NCBI RefSeq assembly: GCF_018531495.1 | Contig: NZ_JAHDTI010000006.1 | Span: forward strand, 124,001-188,000 | Source of the DNA: Nonomuraea sediminis | GTDB lineage: Bacteria; Actinomycetota; Actinomycetes; Streptosporangiales; Streptosporangiaceae | Reading direction: 5' to 3' | DNA: 64,000 nt | In this document: one piece after another, positions 1 to 8,862 of the stretch | Numbering within the stretch: the first letter of the stretch is position 1 | How the letters are laid out: every line of letters begins with the position of its first letter | Made by a program: the position numbers and the translations under genes | The notes under the pieces: model-generated | The model's input: the letters and a program-made list of their open reading frames with translations, nothing else | Databases searched by the model: none | What the model was told of the DNA's origin: nothing

Positions 1-2
1 GG

Positions 3-236
3 CGCGGGGACCGGGCTTCCTGCCGGTGCTTCGGCCGGGCCTCGGCACCGCTCGGCCCTACCCAGATCGTGCGGAACCTCCTGCTCGCCGCGCTGGCCTG
101 CGCGGGCCTGATCGCGCCCGCAGCCGTGTGGGAGCCCGCGGGCGCGGCGCTGGCGCTCGCGGTCGCCGCCCTGCTGGCGGCGGTGTTCGTGTTCTTCGAC
201 GACCTCGCCGACCTTCTCATCGAGAGGAACATCTGA
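3..236 (+). CDS. MauE/DoxX-like redox-associated membrane protein (3' part)
   Basis: The window opens inside this gene; about 77 C-terminal residues remain. The visible part has a CRCFG motif just before a hydrophobic stretch starting RNLLLAALA, then a second hydrophobic stretch and a charged tail ending LIERNI. Cys-x-Cys-Phe-Gly followed by a membrane segment is typical of MauE-family proteins, which pass reducing equivalents across the membrane to thioredoxin-like partners. The stop codon shares one base with the start of the following thioredoxin-like gene (TGATG), so the two are translationally coupled. Family call is from motif and context; the N-terminus cannot be seen. Confidence 0.7.
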   Translation, partial: RGDRASCRCFGRASAPLGPTQIVRNLLLAALACAGLIAPAAVWEPAGAALALAVAALLAAVFVFFDDLADLLIERNI

Positions 237-715
237 TGCCGTTCGTCATTGCCGCCGTGGTCATCGTGGGCGTGGTGAGCGCGCTCAACCTGGTGCTGAC
301 GCTGGCGGTGATCCGCCGACTGCGGCACGTCGAGGAGCACGGCGGCGCCGTCACGCCGTCGCTGCTGCCGGTGGGCGCGACGATCCCCGAACTCGCCCAG
401 GTGGGCCGCCCGGCGGTGATCGGCTTCTTCGACACCGAGTGCGACGCCTGCACCGCCCAGCTCCAGCCCTTCCTCGACCTGGCACGCGCCTACACTCCCG
501 AACGGGTACTCGCCGTGGTGTCGGGACCGGGCGACGAGAAGTACACCGGCAGGCTGCGCGACAGCGCCCGCGTCATCGCCGAACCCGCGGGCGGCCCGGT
601 CTGCCTGGCCTTCGCCAACTCCGCGTTCCCGGCCTTCTACCTGCTCGACGAGGCGGGCACGGTCAGGTCACGCGCGGTGACCGTGGCCGGGCTCGGCACG
701 CCTGTCACCGCATGA
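236..715 (+). CDS. Membrane-anchored thioredoxin-like (TlpA/MauD-type) protein
   Basis: A 159-residue protein. Residues 1-25 form one hydrophobic anchor (MPFVIAAVVIVGVVSALNLV), and the rest looks like a thioredoxin fold facing outside. The motif CDAC (in FFDTECDACTAQL, about residues 64-74) fits a CxxC redox site, and a cis-Pro-like AFPAFYLLD segment lies near the end. It overlaps the upstream MauE-like gene by one base and the downstream ABC exporter by four (ATGA), so the three form one operon. The likely role is thiol redox control of an exported substrate; this is inference. The substrate is not visible. Confidence 0.75.
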   Translation: MPFVIAAVVIVGVVSALNLVLTLAVIRRLRHVEEHGGAVTPSLLPVGATIPELAQVGRPAVIGFFDTECDACTAQLQPFLDLARAYTPERVLAVVSGPGDEKYTGRLRDSARVIAEPAGGPVCLAFANSAFPAFYLLDEAGTVRSRAVTVAGLGTPVTA

Positions 716-2541
716 CCGACCAGGCACCGCCCGGGCCCGGCGAATCACCGACCGGGCCGGGAGAGCTGGCACGCCGGGTGGCCGTCGTCTGGGGGCTCGC
801 CTGGCAGGCGGCGCCGGTGGCCGCCTTGGCCGCCGCGTTCGCAGTCGTCGTCGGCGGCGCGCTGCCCGCGGTGGCCGCCTGGCTCACCAAGCTGATCTTC
901 GACGGCCTGGCGGCCGGCCGGAACGTCCTGCTCCCCGCCCTCCTGCTGGCCGCGTGCGGCGTGGTCACCGCCCTGCTGCCCCACCTGACCGACTACGCCG
1001 ACGGCCGCCTGCGCCGCGCCCTGGACCTGCTGACCAAGCAGCGCCTGCTCGACGCGGTCAACCGCTTCGTCGGCCTGGGCCCCTTCGAGAACCCCGACTT
1101 CCGCGACCGGCTCAGGCTGGCCGAGCAGTCGGGCAGCGGCGCCTCGAGCCAGATCCTGAGCCCGTGCCTGGCGCTGGCGCGTGGGCTGGTGACCCTGGCC
1201 GGGTTCGTGACCGCGCTGGTCGTGCTGAGCCCGGTCATGACCGCCGTCGTGCTGCTGTCCGCGCTGCCGTCCCTGGGCGTCCAGCTCTCGCTCAGCAGGC
1301 GGCGGGTGGGCTTCAACTGGCGGGTCAGCCCCGCGATGCGCCGCCAAGCCTTCTACGCCGAGCTCCTCACCGAGGTCGAGCCCGCCAAGGAGGTACGCCT
1401 TTTCGGCCTGGGCGGCTACCTGCGCGACCGCCTGCTGGGCGAGATCCGCGCCGTCAACGGGCAGGAACAGGCGCTCGACCGTAGGGCGCTGACCGGGCAC
1501 GGACTGCTGGCGCTCCTGGGAGGGGTGATCGGCGGGGCCGGGCTGGTCTGGGCGGTCACCGGCGGCCGGATGGGCGTGGGCGACGTGGCGGTCTTCGCCG
1601 CCGCCGTGGCCGGAGTGCAGGCCGCCCTTTCGAGCGGGGTCGCCCAGTTCTCGCGGCTGCACCAGGCGCTGCTCATCTTCGGCCACTTCCGCGCCGTCGT
1701 GGGCGCCGCCCCCGACCTGCCCATCCGGCTGCCGCCTCGCCCCCTGACGTGCCCGCTCGCCGGGATCGAGCTGCGCGATGTCTGGTTCCGATACAGCGAC
1801 GACCATCCGTGGGTGCTGCGCGGGTTGAATCTCACGATCCCGTTCGGCCGCGCCGTCGCGCTGGTCGGCCTGAACGGCGCCGGCAAGTCGACGCTGGTCA
1901 AGCTGCTGTGCCGGTTCTACGACCCGCAGCGCGGCACGGTGCTGTGGAACGGCGTCGACCTGCGCGATGCCGACCCCGCCGACCTGCGCGCCCGGATCGC
2001 CGCCGTCTTCCAGGACTACGTCGACTACGACTTCACCGCCGCGGAGAACATCGAGCTCGGCAACCTCGGCGCGGAACGCGAACAGTTGCGCGCAGCCGCC
2101 CGCCTGGCCGGGATCGACGAGGCCCTCTCCAAGCTCCCCCACGGATATGACACGCTGCTGAGCAGGCGCTTCCACGACCGGGAACAGGCAGGAATGACCC
2201 TGTCCGGCGGGCAGTGGCAGCGCCTGGCCCTGGCCAGGGCGCTCGTCAGGGGCGAGCGCGACCTGCTGATCCTCGACGAGCCGAGCGCCGGGCTGGACGC
2301 GGAGGCCGAGCACGCCGTTCACCGCCGCCTGCGCCGCCACCGGGCCGGGCACACCAGCCTGCTCATCTCCCACCGGCTCAGCACCGTGCGCGACGCCGAC
2401 GTCATCGCCGTACTCGCCGAAGGCCGCATCGCCGAGCAGGGCACCCACGACGCGCTCATGGCGGCCGACGGCGGATACGCCCGGCTGTTCACCCTGCAGG
2501 CCAGCGGATACACCCGTCAGGAGCAGGCCTTGTCGCCGTAG
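712..2541 (+). CDS. ABC exporter, fused membrane and ATPase domains
   Basis: A half-transporter of 609 residues. About six membrane segments fill residues 20-330, followed by an ATPase domain with Walker A (GLNGAGKST), signature LSGGQWQ, Walker B LLILDEPSAGLD and an H-loop (SHRL). Length and order match type I exporters of peptides or lipids, which work as dimers. I chose the ATG at 712 because it overlaps the stop of the thioredoxin-like gene (ATGA); an upstream extension in the same frame would cover that gene. Operon context with a MauE-like and a thioredoxin-like protein suggests export of a disulfide-containing or otherwise redox-sensitive product. No peptidase C39 domain is present. Strand-convergent with dapB. 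Confidence 0.9.
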   Translation: MTDQAPPGPGESPTGPGELARRVAVVWGLAWQAAPVAALAAAFAVVVGGALPAVAAWLTKLIFDGLAAGRNVLLPALLLAACGVVTALLPHLTDYADGRLRRALDLLTKQRLLDAVNRFVGLGPFENPDFRDRLRLAEQSGSGASSQILSPCLALARGLVTLAGFVTALVVLSPVMTAVVLLSALPSLGVQLSLSRRRVGFNWRVSPAMRRQAFYAELLTEVEPAKEVRLFGLGGYLRDRLLGEIRAVNGQEQALDRRALTGHGLLALLGGVIGGAGLVWAVTGGRMGVGDVAVFAAAVAGVQAALSSGVAQFSRLHQALLIFGHFRAVVGAAPDLPIRLPPRPLTCPLAGIELRDVWFRYSDDHPWVLRGLNLTIPFGRAVALVGLNGAGKSTLVKLLCRFYDPQRGTVLWNGVDLRDADPADLRARIAAVFQDYVDYDFTAAENIELGNLGAEREQLRAAARLAGIDEALSKLPHGYDTLLSRRFHDREQAGMTLSGGQWQRLALARALVRGERDLLILDEPSAGLDAEAEHAVHRRLRRHRAGHTSLLISHRLSTVRDADVIAVLAEGRIAEQGTHDALMAADGGYARLFTLQASGYTRQEQALSP

Positions 2542-2545
2542 GGGA

Positions 2546-3283
2546 TCAGAGGTCGAGCAGGCGCTCCAGGCCCACGGTCAGGCCTGGCAGCTCGCCCACC
2601 CGGCGCACGCCCAGCAGCACACCCGGGGTGAACGCCGCCCGGTTCATCGTGTCGTGCCTGAGCGTCAGGATCTCGCCGTCGCCACCGAGCAGCACCTCCT
2701 GGTGCGCGATCAGCCCCGCCAGCCGCACCGCGTGCACGTGCACCCCGTCGACGTCCGCGCCGCGGGCGCCGTCGAGCTGGGTGCTGGTCGCGTCGGGCAT
2801 CCCCGGCAGCCCCGCCTTGGCGCGCGCCTGCGCCACCAGCTCGGCGGTACGGCGGGCCGTGCCGGAGGGCGCGTCCGCCTTGTTCGGGTGGTGCAGCTCC
2901 ACGATCTCGACGGATTCGAAGTAGCGGGCCGCCTGCTGGGCGAAGTGCATCATGAGCACCGCCGCGATCCCGAAATTGGGCGCGATCAGGCAGTTGGTGC
3001 CCGGGAAGCGCGCCAGCCAGCCGCGCACCGTCTCCAGCCGCTCCTCGTCGAAGCCCGTGGTGCCCACCACCGGGTGGATGCCGTGGGAGATCGCCCACTC
3101 CAGGTTGCCCATGACCACGTCGGGATGGGTGAAGTCGACCACCACCTCGGCCCCGCGCAGGTCCTCGATGGGGTCGTCCTTGTCGATCGCGGCGACCAGC
3201 TCCAGGTCGGAGGCCGCCTCGACCGCTTTGCACACCTCGATGCCCACCCGCCCGCGGGCGCCGAGCACACCTACCTTGATCAC
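2546..3283 (-). CDS. dapB: 4-hydroxy-tetrahydrodipicolinate reductase
   Basis: Reduces the product of DapA with NAD(P)H in the diaminopimelate/lysine pathway, feeding peptidoglycan. The 245 residues are the usual length. The Rossmann motif GARGRVG is at residues 8-14, the catalytic pair HH at 131-132 with Lys135, and the substrate-binding DAPSGTA at 137-143. The start is GTG. It runs opposite to the exporter, with only a few bases between the stops, so a bidirectional stop of transcription would have to lie inside the genes. Confidence 0.95.
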   Translation of the reverse strand: MIKVGVLGARGRVGIEVCKAVEAASDLELVAAIDKDDPIEDLRGAEVVVDFTHPDVVMGNLEWAISHGIHPVVGTTGFDEERLETVRGWLARFPGTNCLIAPNFGIAAVLMMHFAQQAARYFESVEIVELHHPNKADAPSGTARRTAELVAQARAKAGLPGMPDATSTQLDGARGADVDGVHVHAVRLAGLIAHQEVLLGGDGEILTLRHDTMNRAAFTPGVLLGVRRVGELPGLTVGLERLLDL

Positions 3284-3316
3284 AGGTCAGCCCTCTCCAT
3301 GGTTGTGCAGGTGAGC

Positions 3317-4189
3317 TTAGTGTCCCGCATGCCGCCCGGCGGCGGCGCGGCGGAACCACCCCAAGGGCCCCACCAGGTCCTGCGGCGGCGGCCAGCCGTT
3401 GACCTGCGCGAGCAGGCGCTGGTAGCGGTCCCAGCGCGGGTCCGCCGCCCGCTCAAGAAGTTCCGCGCCGATCGGGACCCGGGCGACGATCGCCGCGGCC
3501 TCCGGTGAGGCAGGATCGACACCGGCCTCCAGGGCCGCGGACGCGGCGTCCCGCGCCCTGGCGACGAGGTCGGGACGCGGGAGGCCGGCTGCCTGGGTGC
3601 TGTGGTGTTCGGCCAGTGCGCGGACCAGGGCTCTGAAGTCCGGGTCGCATGACAGTTCCGCCAGTTCGAGCCAGGCCTCGACCTGCTCGGGCTCGGGGTC
3701 GTCGGGCAGTTCGGGGGTCAGCGAGCGCCTGGCGCCCGCGAACTCGGCGTCCAGCCCGCCGAACGCCGTGTCCAGGAAGTCGTCGACCAGGCGGCGACGC
3801 TCGTGCTCGGAGAGCTTGGCCAGCTTGTGCATGAGATCCATCTCCTCAGGGGTGGACCCGCGCCTGGCCACCGCCGTCAGCACCGCCCGCCGCAGCCGCA
3901 GCGTGCTGATCTGTACGGCGAGCGCCTCGGCGTGCGCCTGCGCCACCTCGGCGAGCGAGGCCTCCCGCTCGATCACCTTGCGGATCGCGGGCAGCCCGAG
4001 ACCCAGCTCGCGCAGGGTCCGCACCAGGTCGAGGCGTGCCACGGCCTCGATGCCGTACAGGCGGTAGCCGGCCGGGTTGCGGCCGTCCGGCGGCACGATC
4101 CCCCTGTCGGAGTAGAACCGGATCGCCTTGACCGTCAACCCGGTCTGCCGCGCCAGTTCCCCGATCGTGTAGAGCGTGCCGCCGTCCAT
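3317..4189 (-). CDS. MerR-family transcriptional regulator
   Basis: A 290-residue regulator. Residues 5-72 are a MerR winged helix-turn-helix (YTIGELARQTGLTVKAIRFY, then a wing with GYRLYG), followed by a dimerisation helix. The C-terminal two-thirds is helical and acidic and may bind a ligand, but I do not recognise a TipAS-type domain with confidence. I chose the ATG at 4189, which has AAGGTGG six bases upstream, because the frame further upstream is low in plausibility. It stands alone between dapB and the M16 peptidase gene. The inducer is unknown. Confidence 0.85.
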   Translation of the reverse strand: MDGGTLYTIGELARQTGLTVKAIRFYSDRGIVPPDGRNPAGYRLYGIEAVARLDLVRTLRELGLGLPAIRKVIEREASLAEVAQAHAEALAVQISTLRLRRAVLTAVARRGSTPEEMDLMHKLAKLSEHERRRLVDDFLDTAFGGLDAEFAGARRSLTPELPDDPEPEQVEAWLELAELSCDPDFRALVRALAEHHSTQAAGLPRPDLVARARDAASAALEAGVDPASPEAAAIVARVPIGAELLERAADPRWDRYQRLLAQVNGWPPPQDLVGPLGWFRRAAAGRHAGH

Positions 4190-4312
4190 GCCGTCCACCT
4201 TGCCGTCTCCCCCGACAGGAGACTCAACCCCCAACCCCAAGGGCACTCTCGTACTGCGGGAACCTGGGCCGCGGGACATGGATTCCAAGCGCCGTGACGG
4301 CGGGCAAGCGGC

Positions 4313-4391
4313 ACCGACTCGCCGCAAGCGCCGGACACGGGCCGCCGGCCGGAGTACGGCGGGCGGCCGGTGGCGGGGCCCGCCGTACAAC
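4313..4391 (+). repeat. Dispersed GC-rich intergenic element, copy 1
   Basis: Lies in the gap between the MerR gene and the M16 peptidase gene. It aligns almost end to end with 42253-42330: both begin CCGACTCGCCG, share CCGGAGTACGGCGGGCGG, and end in GCCGTAC. Roughly five bases in six agree by eye. Shorter relatives are at about 24666-24730 and 49250-49290, all in the same orientation and all intergenic. Function unknown. Confidence 0.6.
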
Positions 4392-4405
4392 GACACACGA
4401 GAGAA

Positions 4406-5716
4406 TCAGCTGATGGCGGTGGTGAAGTCCTTGTCGCCATAGGGGCCGATGACGGCGAGCGTGCGGGGGCGGTTGAGCACGTCGGCCGCCACGGCGGCCA
4501 GCTCGTCCGGAGTGACGGCCTCGATGCGCGCCAGCACCTCGTCCACCGACAGCAGCTCGTCGTAGACCAGCTCGTTCTTGCCGATGCGCGACATGCGCGA
4601 CCCGGTGTCCTCCAGGCCGAGCACCAGACCGCCGCGCATCTGGCCCTTGCCGCGCAGGATCTCCTCCTCCGTGAGCCCCTCCTCCACGACGCGCGACACC
4701 TCGTCCCGGCAGATCTTCAGCACCTCGTCGATCTTGGACGGCAGGCACCCCACGTAGATGCCGAACTGGCCGGTGTCGGCGTAGGCGGAGGTGTAGCTGT
4801 AGGCCGAGTACGCCAGCCCGCGCTTCTCCCTGATCTCCTGGAACAGCCGCGACGACATGCCGCCGCCGAGCGCCGAGTTCAGCACGCCCAGGGCGAAACG
4901 GCGCTCGTCGGTGCGGGACATGCCGGTCGTGCCGAGCACCAGGTTGGCCTGCTCGGTGGGCCGGTCGAGCACGGACACCCCGGAGTGGGTCTCGGCACCG
5001 GGACCCGAGGTCCGGGGCGGGTCGCACTCCAGGGGCCCGCCGAGCGCGCCCGCGCGCTCGTAGGCGCGCGCGACGAGCTCGACGACCTGCTCGTGGTTGA
5101 TGTTGCCCGCGACGGACACCACCGTGCGGCGCGGCTGGTAGTAGCGCTGGTAGTACTCGGCGATCCGGTCACGGCCGAGCGCGTTGATCGACTCGACCGT
5201 GCCGAGGATGGGCCGCCCTATCGGCGAGTCGCCGTACAGCGCGGCCGCGAACTGCTCGTGCACGACGTCCGACGGGTCGTCGTCGTGCATGGCGATCTCC
5301 TCGAGGATCACGCCCCGCTCGGAATCCACGTCGTCGGCGGTGATCAACGAGCTCGTCACCACGTCGGCGAGCACGTCGACGGCGACCGGCAGGTCCTCGT
5401 CGAGCACGCGCGCGTAGTAGCAGGTGTACTCCTTGGCCGTGAAGGCGTTGATCTCGCCGCCGATGCCCTCGATGGAGGCCGAGATCTCCATGGCATCGCG
5501 CGTCGCCGTGCCCTTGAACAGCAGGTGTTCCAGGAAGTGGGTGGCCCCCATGTGCTCGGGGGCCTCGTCACGCGAGCCGATGCCGACCCACATGCCGACC
5601 GCGACACTGCGCACGGTCGGCATGGTCTCGGTCACCACACGCAGCCCACCGGGGAGGACGGTGCGCCTGACCACCCCAGCTCCGTCCTTACCGGGGTGCA
5701 GCGTGACGGTTTTCAC
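4406..5716 (-). CDS. M16-family zinc peptidase (processing-peptidase type)
   Basis: A 436-residue metallopeptidase. The inverted zinc motif HFLEH is at residues 60-64, and the partner glutamate lies in the VILEEI segment around residue 137. An inactive-like C-terminal M16 half follows. Its position directly after pnp and before dapB is common in actinomycetes. The start is GTG at 5716. Unusually, start codon and ribosome site lie inside a long inverted repeat (5705-5749), so translation may be controlled by RNA structure. The substrate is unknown. Confidence 0.92.
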   Translation of the reverse strand: MKTVTLHPGKDGAGVVRRTVLPGGLRVVTETMPTVRSVAVGMWVGIGSRDEAPEHMGATHFLEHLLFKGTATRDAMEISASIEGIGGEINAFTAKEYTCYYARVLDEDLPVAVDVLADVVTSSLITADDVDSERGVILEEIAMHDDDPSDVVHEQFAAALYGDSPIGRPILGTVESINALGRDRIAEYYQRYYQPRRTVVSVAGNINHEQVVELVARAYERAGALGGPLECDPPRTSGPGAETHSGVSVLDRPTEQANLVLGTTGMSRTDERRFALGVLNSALGGGMSSRLFQEIREKRGLAYSAYSYTSAYADTGQFGIYVGCLPSKIDEVLKICRDEVSRVVEEGLTEEEILRGKGQMRGGLVLGLEDTGSRMSRIGKNELVYDELLSVDEVLARIEAVTPDELAAVAADVLNRPRTLAVIGPYGDKDFTTAIS

Positions 5717-5749
5717 GGGGCCTCCTTCGTCGGCCCCGTGAAAACGGTC
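5705..5749 (-). promoter_or_regulatory. Strong inverted repeat covering the M16 gene start
   Basis: Bases 5705-5722 and 5732-5749 are 18-base arms matching at 17 positions, with a 9-base loop. In the minus-strand RNA the arms are GACCGTTTTCACGGGGCC and its near complement, and the loop plus arm edge contains GAAGGAGG, the likely ribosome site of the peptidase gene. The GTG start is paired inside the 3' arm. No run of U follows, so it is not a classic intrinsic terminator. It could gate translation or be an RNA-processing site between pnp and the peptidase gene. Confidence 0.7.
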
Positions 5750-5783
5750 ATGCTGCGTTTGATGGTTCGCTCGCTACGCTCGC

Positions 5784-8099
5784 TCACGAGTTGCGGTCTT
5801 CTCCCTCACCGCTACCGCGGGTGCGGACCCGGGTGCGGGTACGGCGGGGCTTGTCGGACTTGTCCTCGGCGGCCTCAGGAGCCGCCTCGTCCGCCGCCTC
5901 GGCAGGAGCGTCCTCCTTCTCGGCGGCCTCCTTCTCGATGACCTCGACCGGGACCAGCGAGAGCTTGCCACGGCCGTCGATCTCGGCGATCTCCACCTGG
6001 ATCTTCTCGCCGACGCTCATGACGTCCTCGACGTTCTCGATGCGCTTGCCGCCGTGCAGCTTGCGGATCTGGGAGACGTGCAGCAGGCCGTCCTTGCCCG
6101 GCATGAGCGAGACGAACGCGCCGAAGGCGGCGATCTTGACGACCGTGCCCAGGTAACGCTCGCCCACCTCGGGCATGTGCGGGTTGGCGATGGCGTTGAT
6201 CGCGGACCGGGCGGCCTCGGCGGAGGGCCCGTCGGTGGCGCCGATGTAGATCGTGCCGTCGTCCTCGATGGTGATCTCGGCGCCCGTGTCGTCCTGGATC
6301 TGGTTGATCATCTTGCCCTTCGGGCCGATGACCTCGCCGATCTTGTCGACCGGGACCTTGATCGTGATGATGCGCGGCGCGGTCGGGTTCATCTCCGCCG
6401 GAGAGTCGATCGCCTCCTGCATCACGTCGAGGATCGCCAGGCGGGCGCCCTTGGCCTGCTTCAGCGCGCCGGCCAGCACGGAGGCGGGAATGCCGTCGAG
6501 CTTGGTGTCGAGCTGGAGCGCGGTGATGACGTCCTTGGTGCCGGCGACCTTGAAGTCCATGTCGCCCATGGCGTCCTCGGCGCCGAGGATGTCGGTCAGC
6601 GTGACGTAGGTGTCGCCCTCGCCGATGAGGCCCATCGCGATGCCCGCGACCATCTCTCTGAGCGGGACACCGGCGTCCAGCAGCGCCATCGTCGAGGCGC
6701 AGACCGAGCCCATCGAGGTCGAGCCGTTGGAGCCCAGCGCCTCGGAGACCTGCCGGATCGCGTAAGGGAACTCCTCACGCGTGGGCAGCACCGGGATCAG
6801 CGCCCGCTCCGCCAGCGCGCCGTGACCGATCTCGCGGCGCTTGGGCGAGCCCACCCGGCCGGTCTCGCCGGTGGAGTAGGGCGGGAAGTTGTAGTTGTGC
6901 ATGTAGCGCTTGGTCCGCTCGGGGTTGAGCGTGTCGATGACCTGCTCCATGCGCAGCATGTTCAGCGTGGTGATGCCCATGATCTGGGTCTCGCCGCGCT
7001 CGAACAGGGCCGAGCCGTGCACCCGCGGGACCACGTGGACCTCGGCGCTCAGCGCGCGGATGTCCTTGGTGCCACGGCCGTCGATGCGGATGCCGTCCTT
7101 GACGACGCGCTCGCGCATGAGCTTCTTCATCACCGAGCGGAAGGCGGCCGACAGCTCCTTCTCGCGCCCCTCGAAGGCGGGCAGGAGCTTCTCGACCATG
7201 ATGCCCTTGACCCGCTCGAGCTCGGTCTCGCGCTCCTGCTTGCCGGCGATGGTCAGCGCGGCGGCCAGCTCGGCCTTGATCGCGCCCTCGACCGCCTCGT
7301 AGGCGTCCTCCTGGTATTCGGGGAAGACGGGGAACTCGGCGGTCTCCTTGGCGGACACCTTGGCGATCTTGTTCTGCGCCTCGCACAGGACCTTGATGAA
7401 GGGCTTGGCGGCCTCCAGGCCCTGGGCCACGGTCTCCTCGTTGGGCGCGACCGCACCCTCGGCGACCAGCTTCAGCGTGTCCTTGGTGGACTCGGCCTCG
7501 ACCATCATGATCGCGACGTCGCCGTCCTCGAGCACGCGGCCCGCCACGACCATGTCGAACGTGGCGCGCTCCAGCTCGTGGTGCGTCGGGAAGCCCACCC
7601 ACTGGCCGTCGATCAGCGCGACGCGAACGCCGCCGATCGGACCGGAGAAGGGCAGCCCGGCGAGCTGGGTGGACAGGGACGCGGCGTTGATGGCCACCAC
7701 GTCGTACAGGTGCTCAGGGTTGAGCGCCATCACGGTGGCGACGACCTGGACCTCGTTGCGCAGGCCCTTGACGAACGAGGGGCGCAGCGGCCGGTCGATG
7801 AGGCGGCAGGTGAGGATGGCGTCCTCGGAAGGACGGCCCTCACGGCGGAAGAACGAGCCGGGGATGCGGCCCGCGGCGTACATGCGCTCCTCGACGTCGA
7901 CCGTGAGCGGGAAGAAGTCGAAGGCTTCCTTCGGCGTCTTCGACGCGGTCGTCGCCGACAGCACCATCGTGTCGTTGTCGAGGTAGGCGACGGCGGAACC
8001 CGCCGCCTGGCGCGCGAGACGACCGCTCTCGAAGCGGATCGTACGCGTGCCGAACGAGCCGTTGTCTATAACGGCTTCAGCAGTGTGGACACCCTCCAC
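5784..8099 (-). CDS. pnp: Polyribonucleotide nucleotidyltransferase / guanosine pentaphosphate synthetase
   Basis: Phosphorolytic 3'-5' exonuclease and RNA-tailing enzyme; the actinomycete form was also described as guanosine pentaphosphate synthetase. The 771 residues carry two RNase PH domains (first with FFRREGRPSEDAI, second with NGSTSMGSVCASTMALLD), a KH domain (GEVIGPKGKMI) and an S1 domain (GTVVKIAAFGAFVSLMPGKD), then a charged Ala/Glu/Arg tail. I chose GTG 8099 because AAGGAGGT sits six bases upstream, giving an N-terminus VEGVHTAEAVIDN; the longer open frame before it looks untranslated. It follows rpsO on the same strand, as usual. Confidence 0.97.
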   Translation of the reverse strand: MEGVHTAEAVIDNGSFGTRTIRFESGRLARQAAGSAVAYLDNDTMVLSATTASKTPKEAFDFFPLTVDVEERMYAAGRIPGSFFRREGRPSEDAILTCRLIDRPLRPSFVKGLRNEVQVVATVMALNPEHLYDVVAINAASLSTQLAGLPFSGPIGGVRVALIDGQWVGFPTHHELERATFDMVVAGRVLEDGDVAIMMVEAESTKDTLKLVAEGAVAPNEETVAQGLEAAKPFIKVLCEAQNKIAKVSAKETAEFPVFPEYQEDAYEAVEGAIKAELAAALTIAGKQERETELERVKGIMVEKLLPAFEGREKELSAAFRSVMKKLMRERVVKDGIRIDGRGTKDIRALSAEVHVVPRVHGSALFERGETQIMGITTLNMLRMEQVIDTLNPERTKRYMHNYNFPPYSTGETGRVGSPKRREIGHGALAERALIPVLPTREEFPYAIRQVSEALGSNGSTSMGSVCASTMALLDAGVPLREMVAGIAMGLIGEGDTYVTLTDILGAEDAMGDMDFKVAGTKDVITALQLDTKLDGIPASVLAGALKQAKGARLAILDVMQEAIDSPAEMNPTAPRIITIKVPVDKIGEVIGPKGKMINQIQDDTGAEITIEDDGTIYIGATDGPSAEAARSAINAIANPHMPEVGERYLGTVVKIAAFGAFVSLMPGKDGLLHVSQIRKLHGGKRIENVEDVMSVGEKIQVEIAEIDGRGKLSLVPVEVIEKEAAEKEDAPAEAADEAAPEAAEDKSDKPRRTRTRVRTRGSGEGEDRNS

Positions 8100-8449
8100 G
8101 GGGGACCTCCTTGGTCGGTCGGTCTCCCGCGCCCTCTTTCTCACCGGCACCCTCGTTAGGTGCAGCGCCGGTCTTCGATCGAAGCGCCCGGTTCTGTGCC
8201 CGGAAGCCACTACCGAGGACCGGCCCGCAGGCGTCGCGGGTCGCATGGTGCTTGACGGACGCGGGGGCTTTCAGTGTCTCGGATCTTCAGTTGTCGGCGC
8301 GGCACGCCGCGCCGTACTCCCCTCATACCGTCCTTCCGAAACCCTTCAAACCGACCAATCGCCTCGGTGGCGTTCCCGGTCGGGCTGTTGAGTTGTCGTA
8401 GGCGGGCGATATGAGAAGGGAGCGACGCGGACGCCGCTCCCTTTCCATG
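8100..8449. other. rpsO-pnp intergenic region
   Basis: About 350 bases without a credible gene. It contains the rpsO terminator-like hairpin (8416-8443) and a perfect 7-bp stem with a 4-base loop at 8296-8313 (GGCGCGG...CCGCGCC). In Escherichia coli and Streptomyces, RNase III cuts stem-loops between rpsO and pnp and thereby controls pnp; whether this hairpin plays that role here is inference. Open frames on the plus strand look like shadows. Confidence 0.5.
8416..8443 (-). terminator. Hairpin after rpsO
   Basis: Perfect 9-bp stem AAGGGAGCG / CGCTCCCTT with a 10-base loop, starting just after the rpsO stop codon. There is only a weak U-rich tail, so it may be a partial terminator or a processing/stability hairpin between rpsO and pnp. 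Confidence 0.6.
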
Positions 8450-8719
8450 CTATCGGCGCAGGCCGAGCCGCTCGATGAGCGAACGGTAGCGCTCGATGTC
8501 GACCTTCTGCAGGTACTTCAGCAGGCGGCGCCGGCGCCCGACGAGCAGAAGCAGACCACGACGGCTGTGGTGGTCATGCTTGTGCGTCTTCAGGTGCTCG
8601 GTGAGCTCACTGATGCGCTTGCTGAGCAGCGCGATCTGCACCTCGGGCGACCCGGTGTCGCCGTCGGCCGTCGCGTATTCAGCGATGATGGTCTTCTTGG
8701 CAGCGGTGTCGAGGGACAC
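8450..8719 (-). CDS. rpsO: 30S ribosomal protein S15
   Basis: Binds 16S rRNA in the platform of the small subunit. The 89 residues match the family length exactly and carry the typical GDTGSPEVQIALLSKRI and HKHDHHSRRGLL segments. I chose GTG 8719 (VSLDTAAKK) because GAAGGAG lies just upstream and because S15 proteins start there; an in-frame extension to 8758 is unlikely to be translated. Pairs with pnp downstream. Confidence 0.97.
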   Translation of the reverse strand: MSLDTAAKKTIIAEYATADGDTGSPEVQIALLSKRISELTEHLKTHKHDHHSRRGLLLLVGRRRRLLKYLQKVDIERYRSLIERLGLRR

Positions 8720-8862
8720 GGCTCTCCTTCGAGCTACGGGCACGCGCGAATGTTTCAAGGATGCGAGCGACCGTGCGTGCCTACAGTCGCCGCGACGAAG
8801 GCCTTCAGGGCAGCGTACAGCGCCGCCGTTACAGAGCCGACATGCAAGGTTACCATCGCGAG

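Noticed and set aside
5750..5783. CGCTCGCTACGCTCGCTC near-palindrome after pnp as a second terminator
   Set aside because: Imperfect pairing and no U tract; could be a common GC-rich repeat motif, so not called separately.
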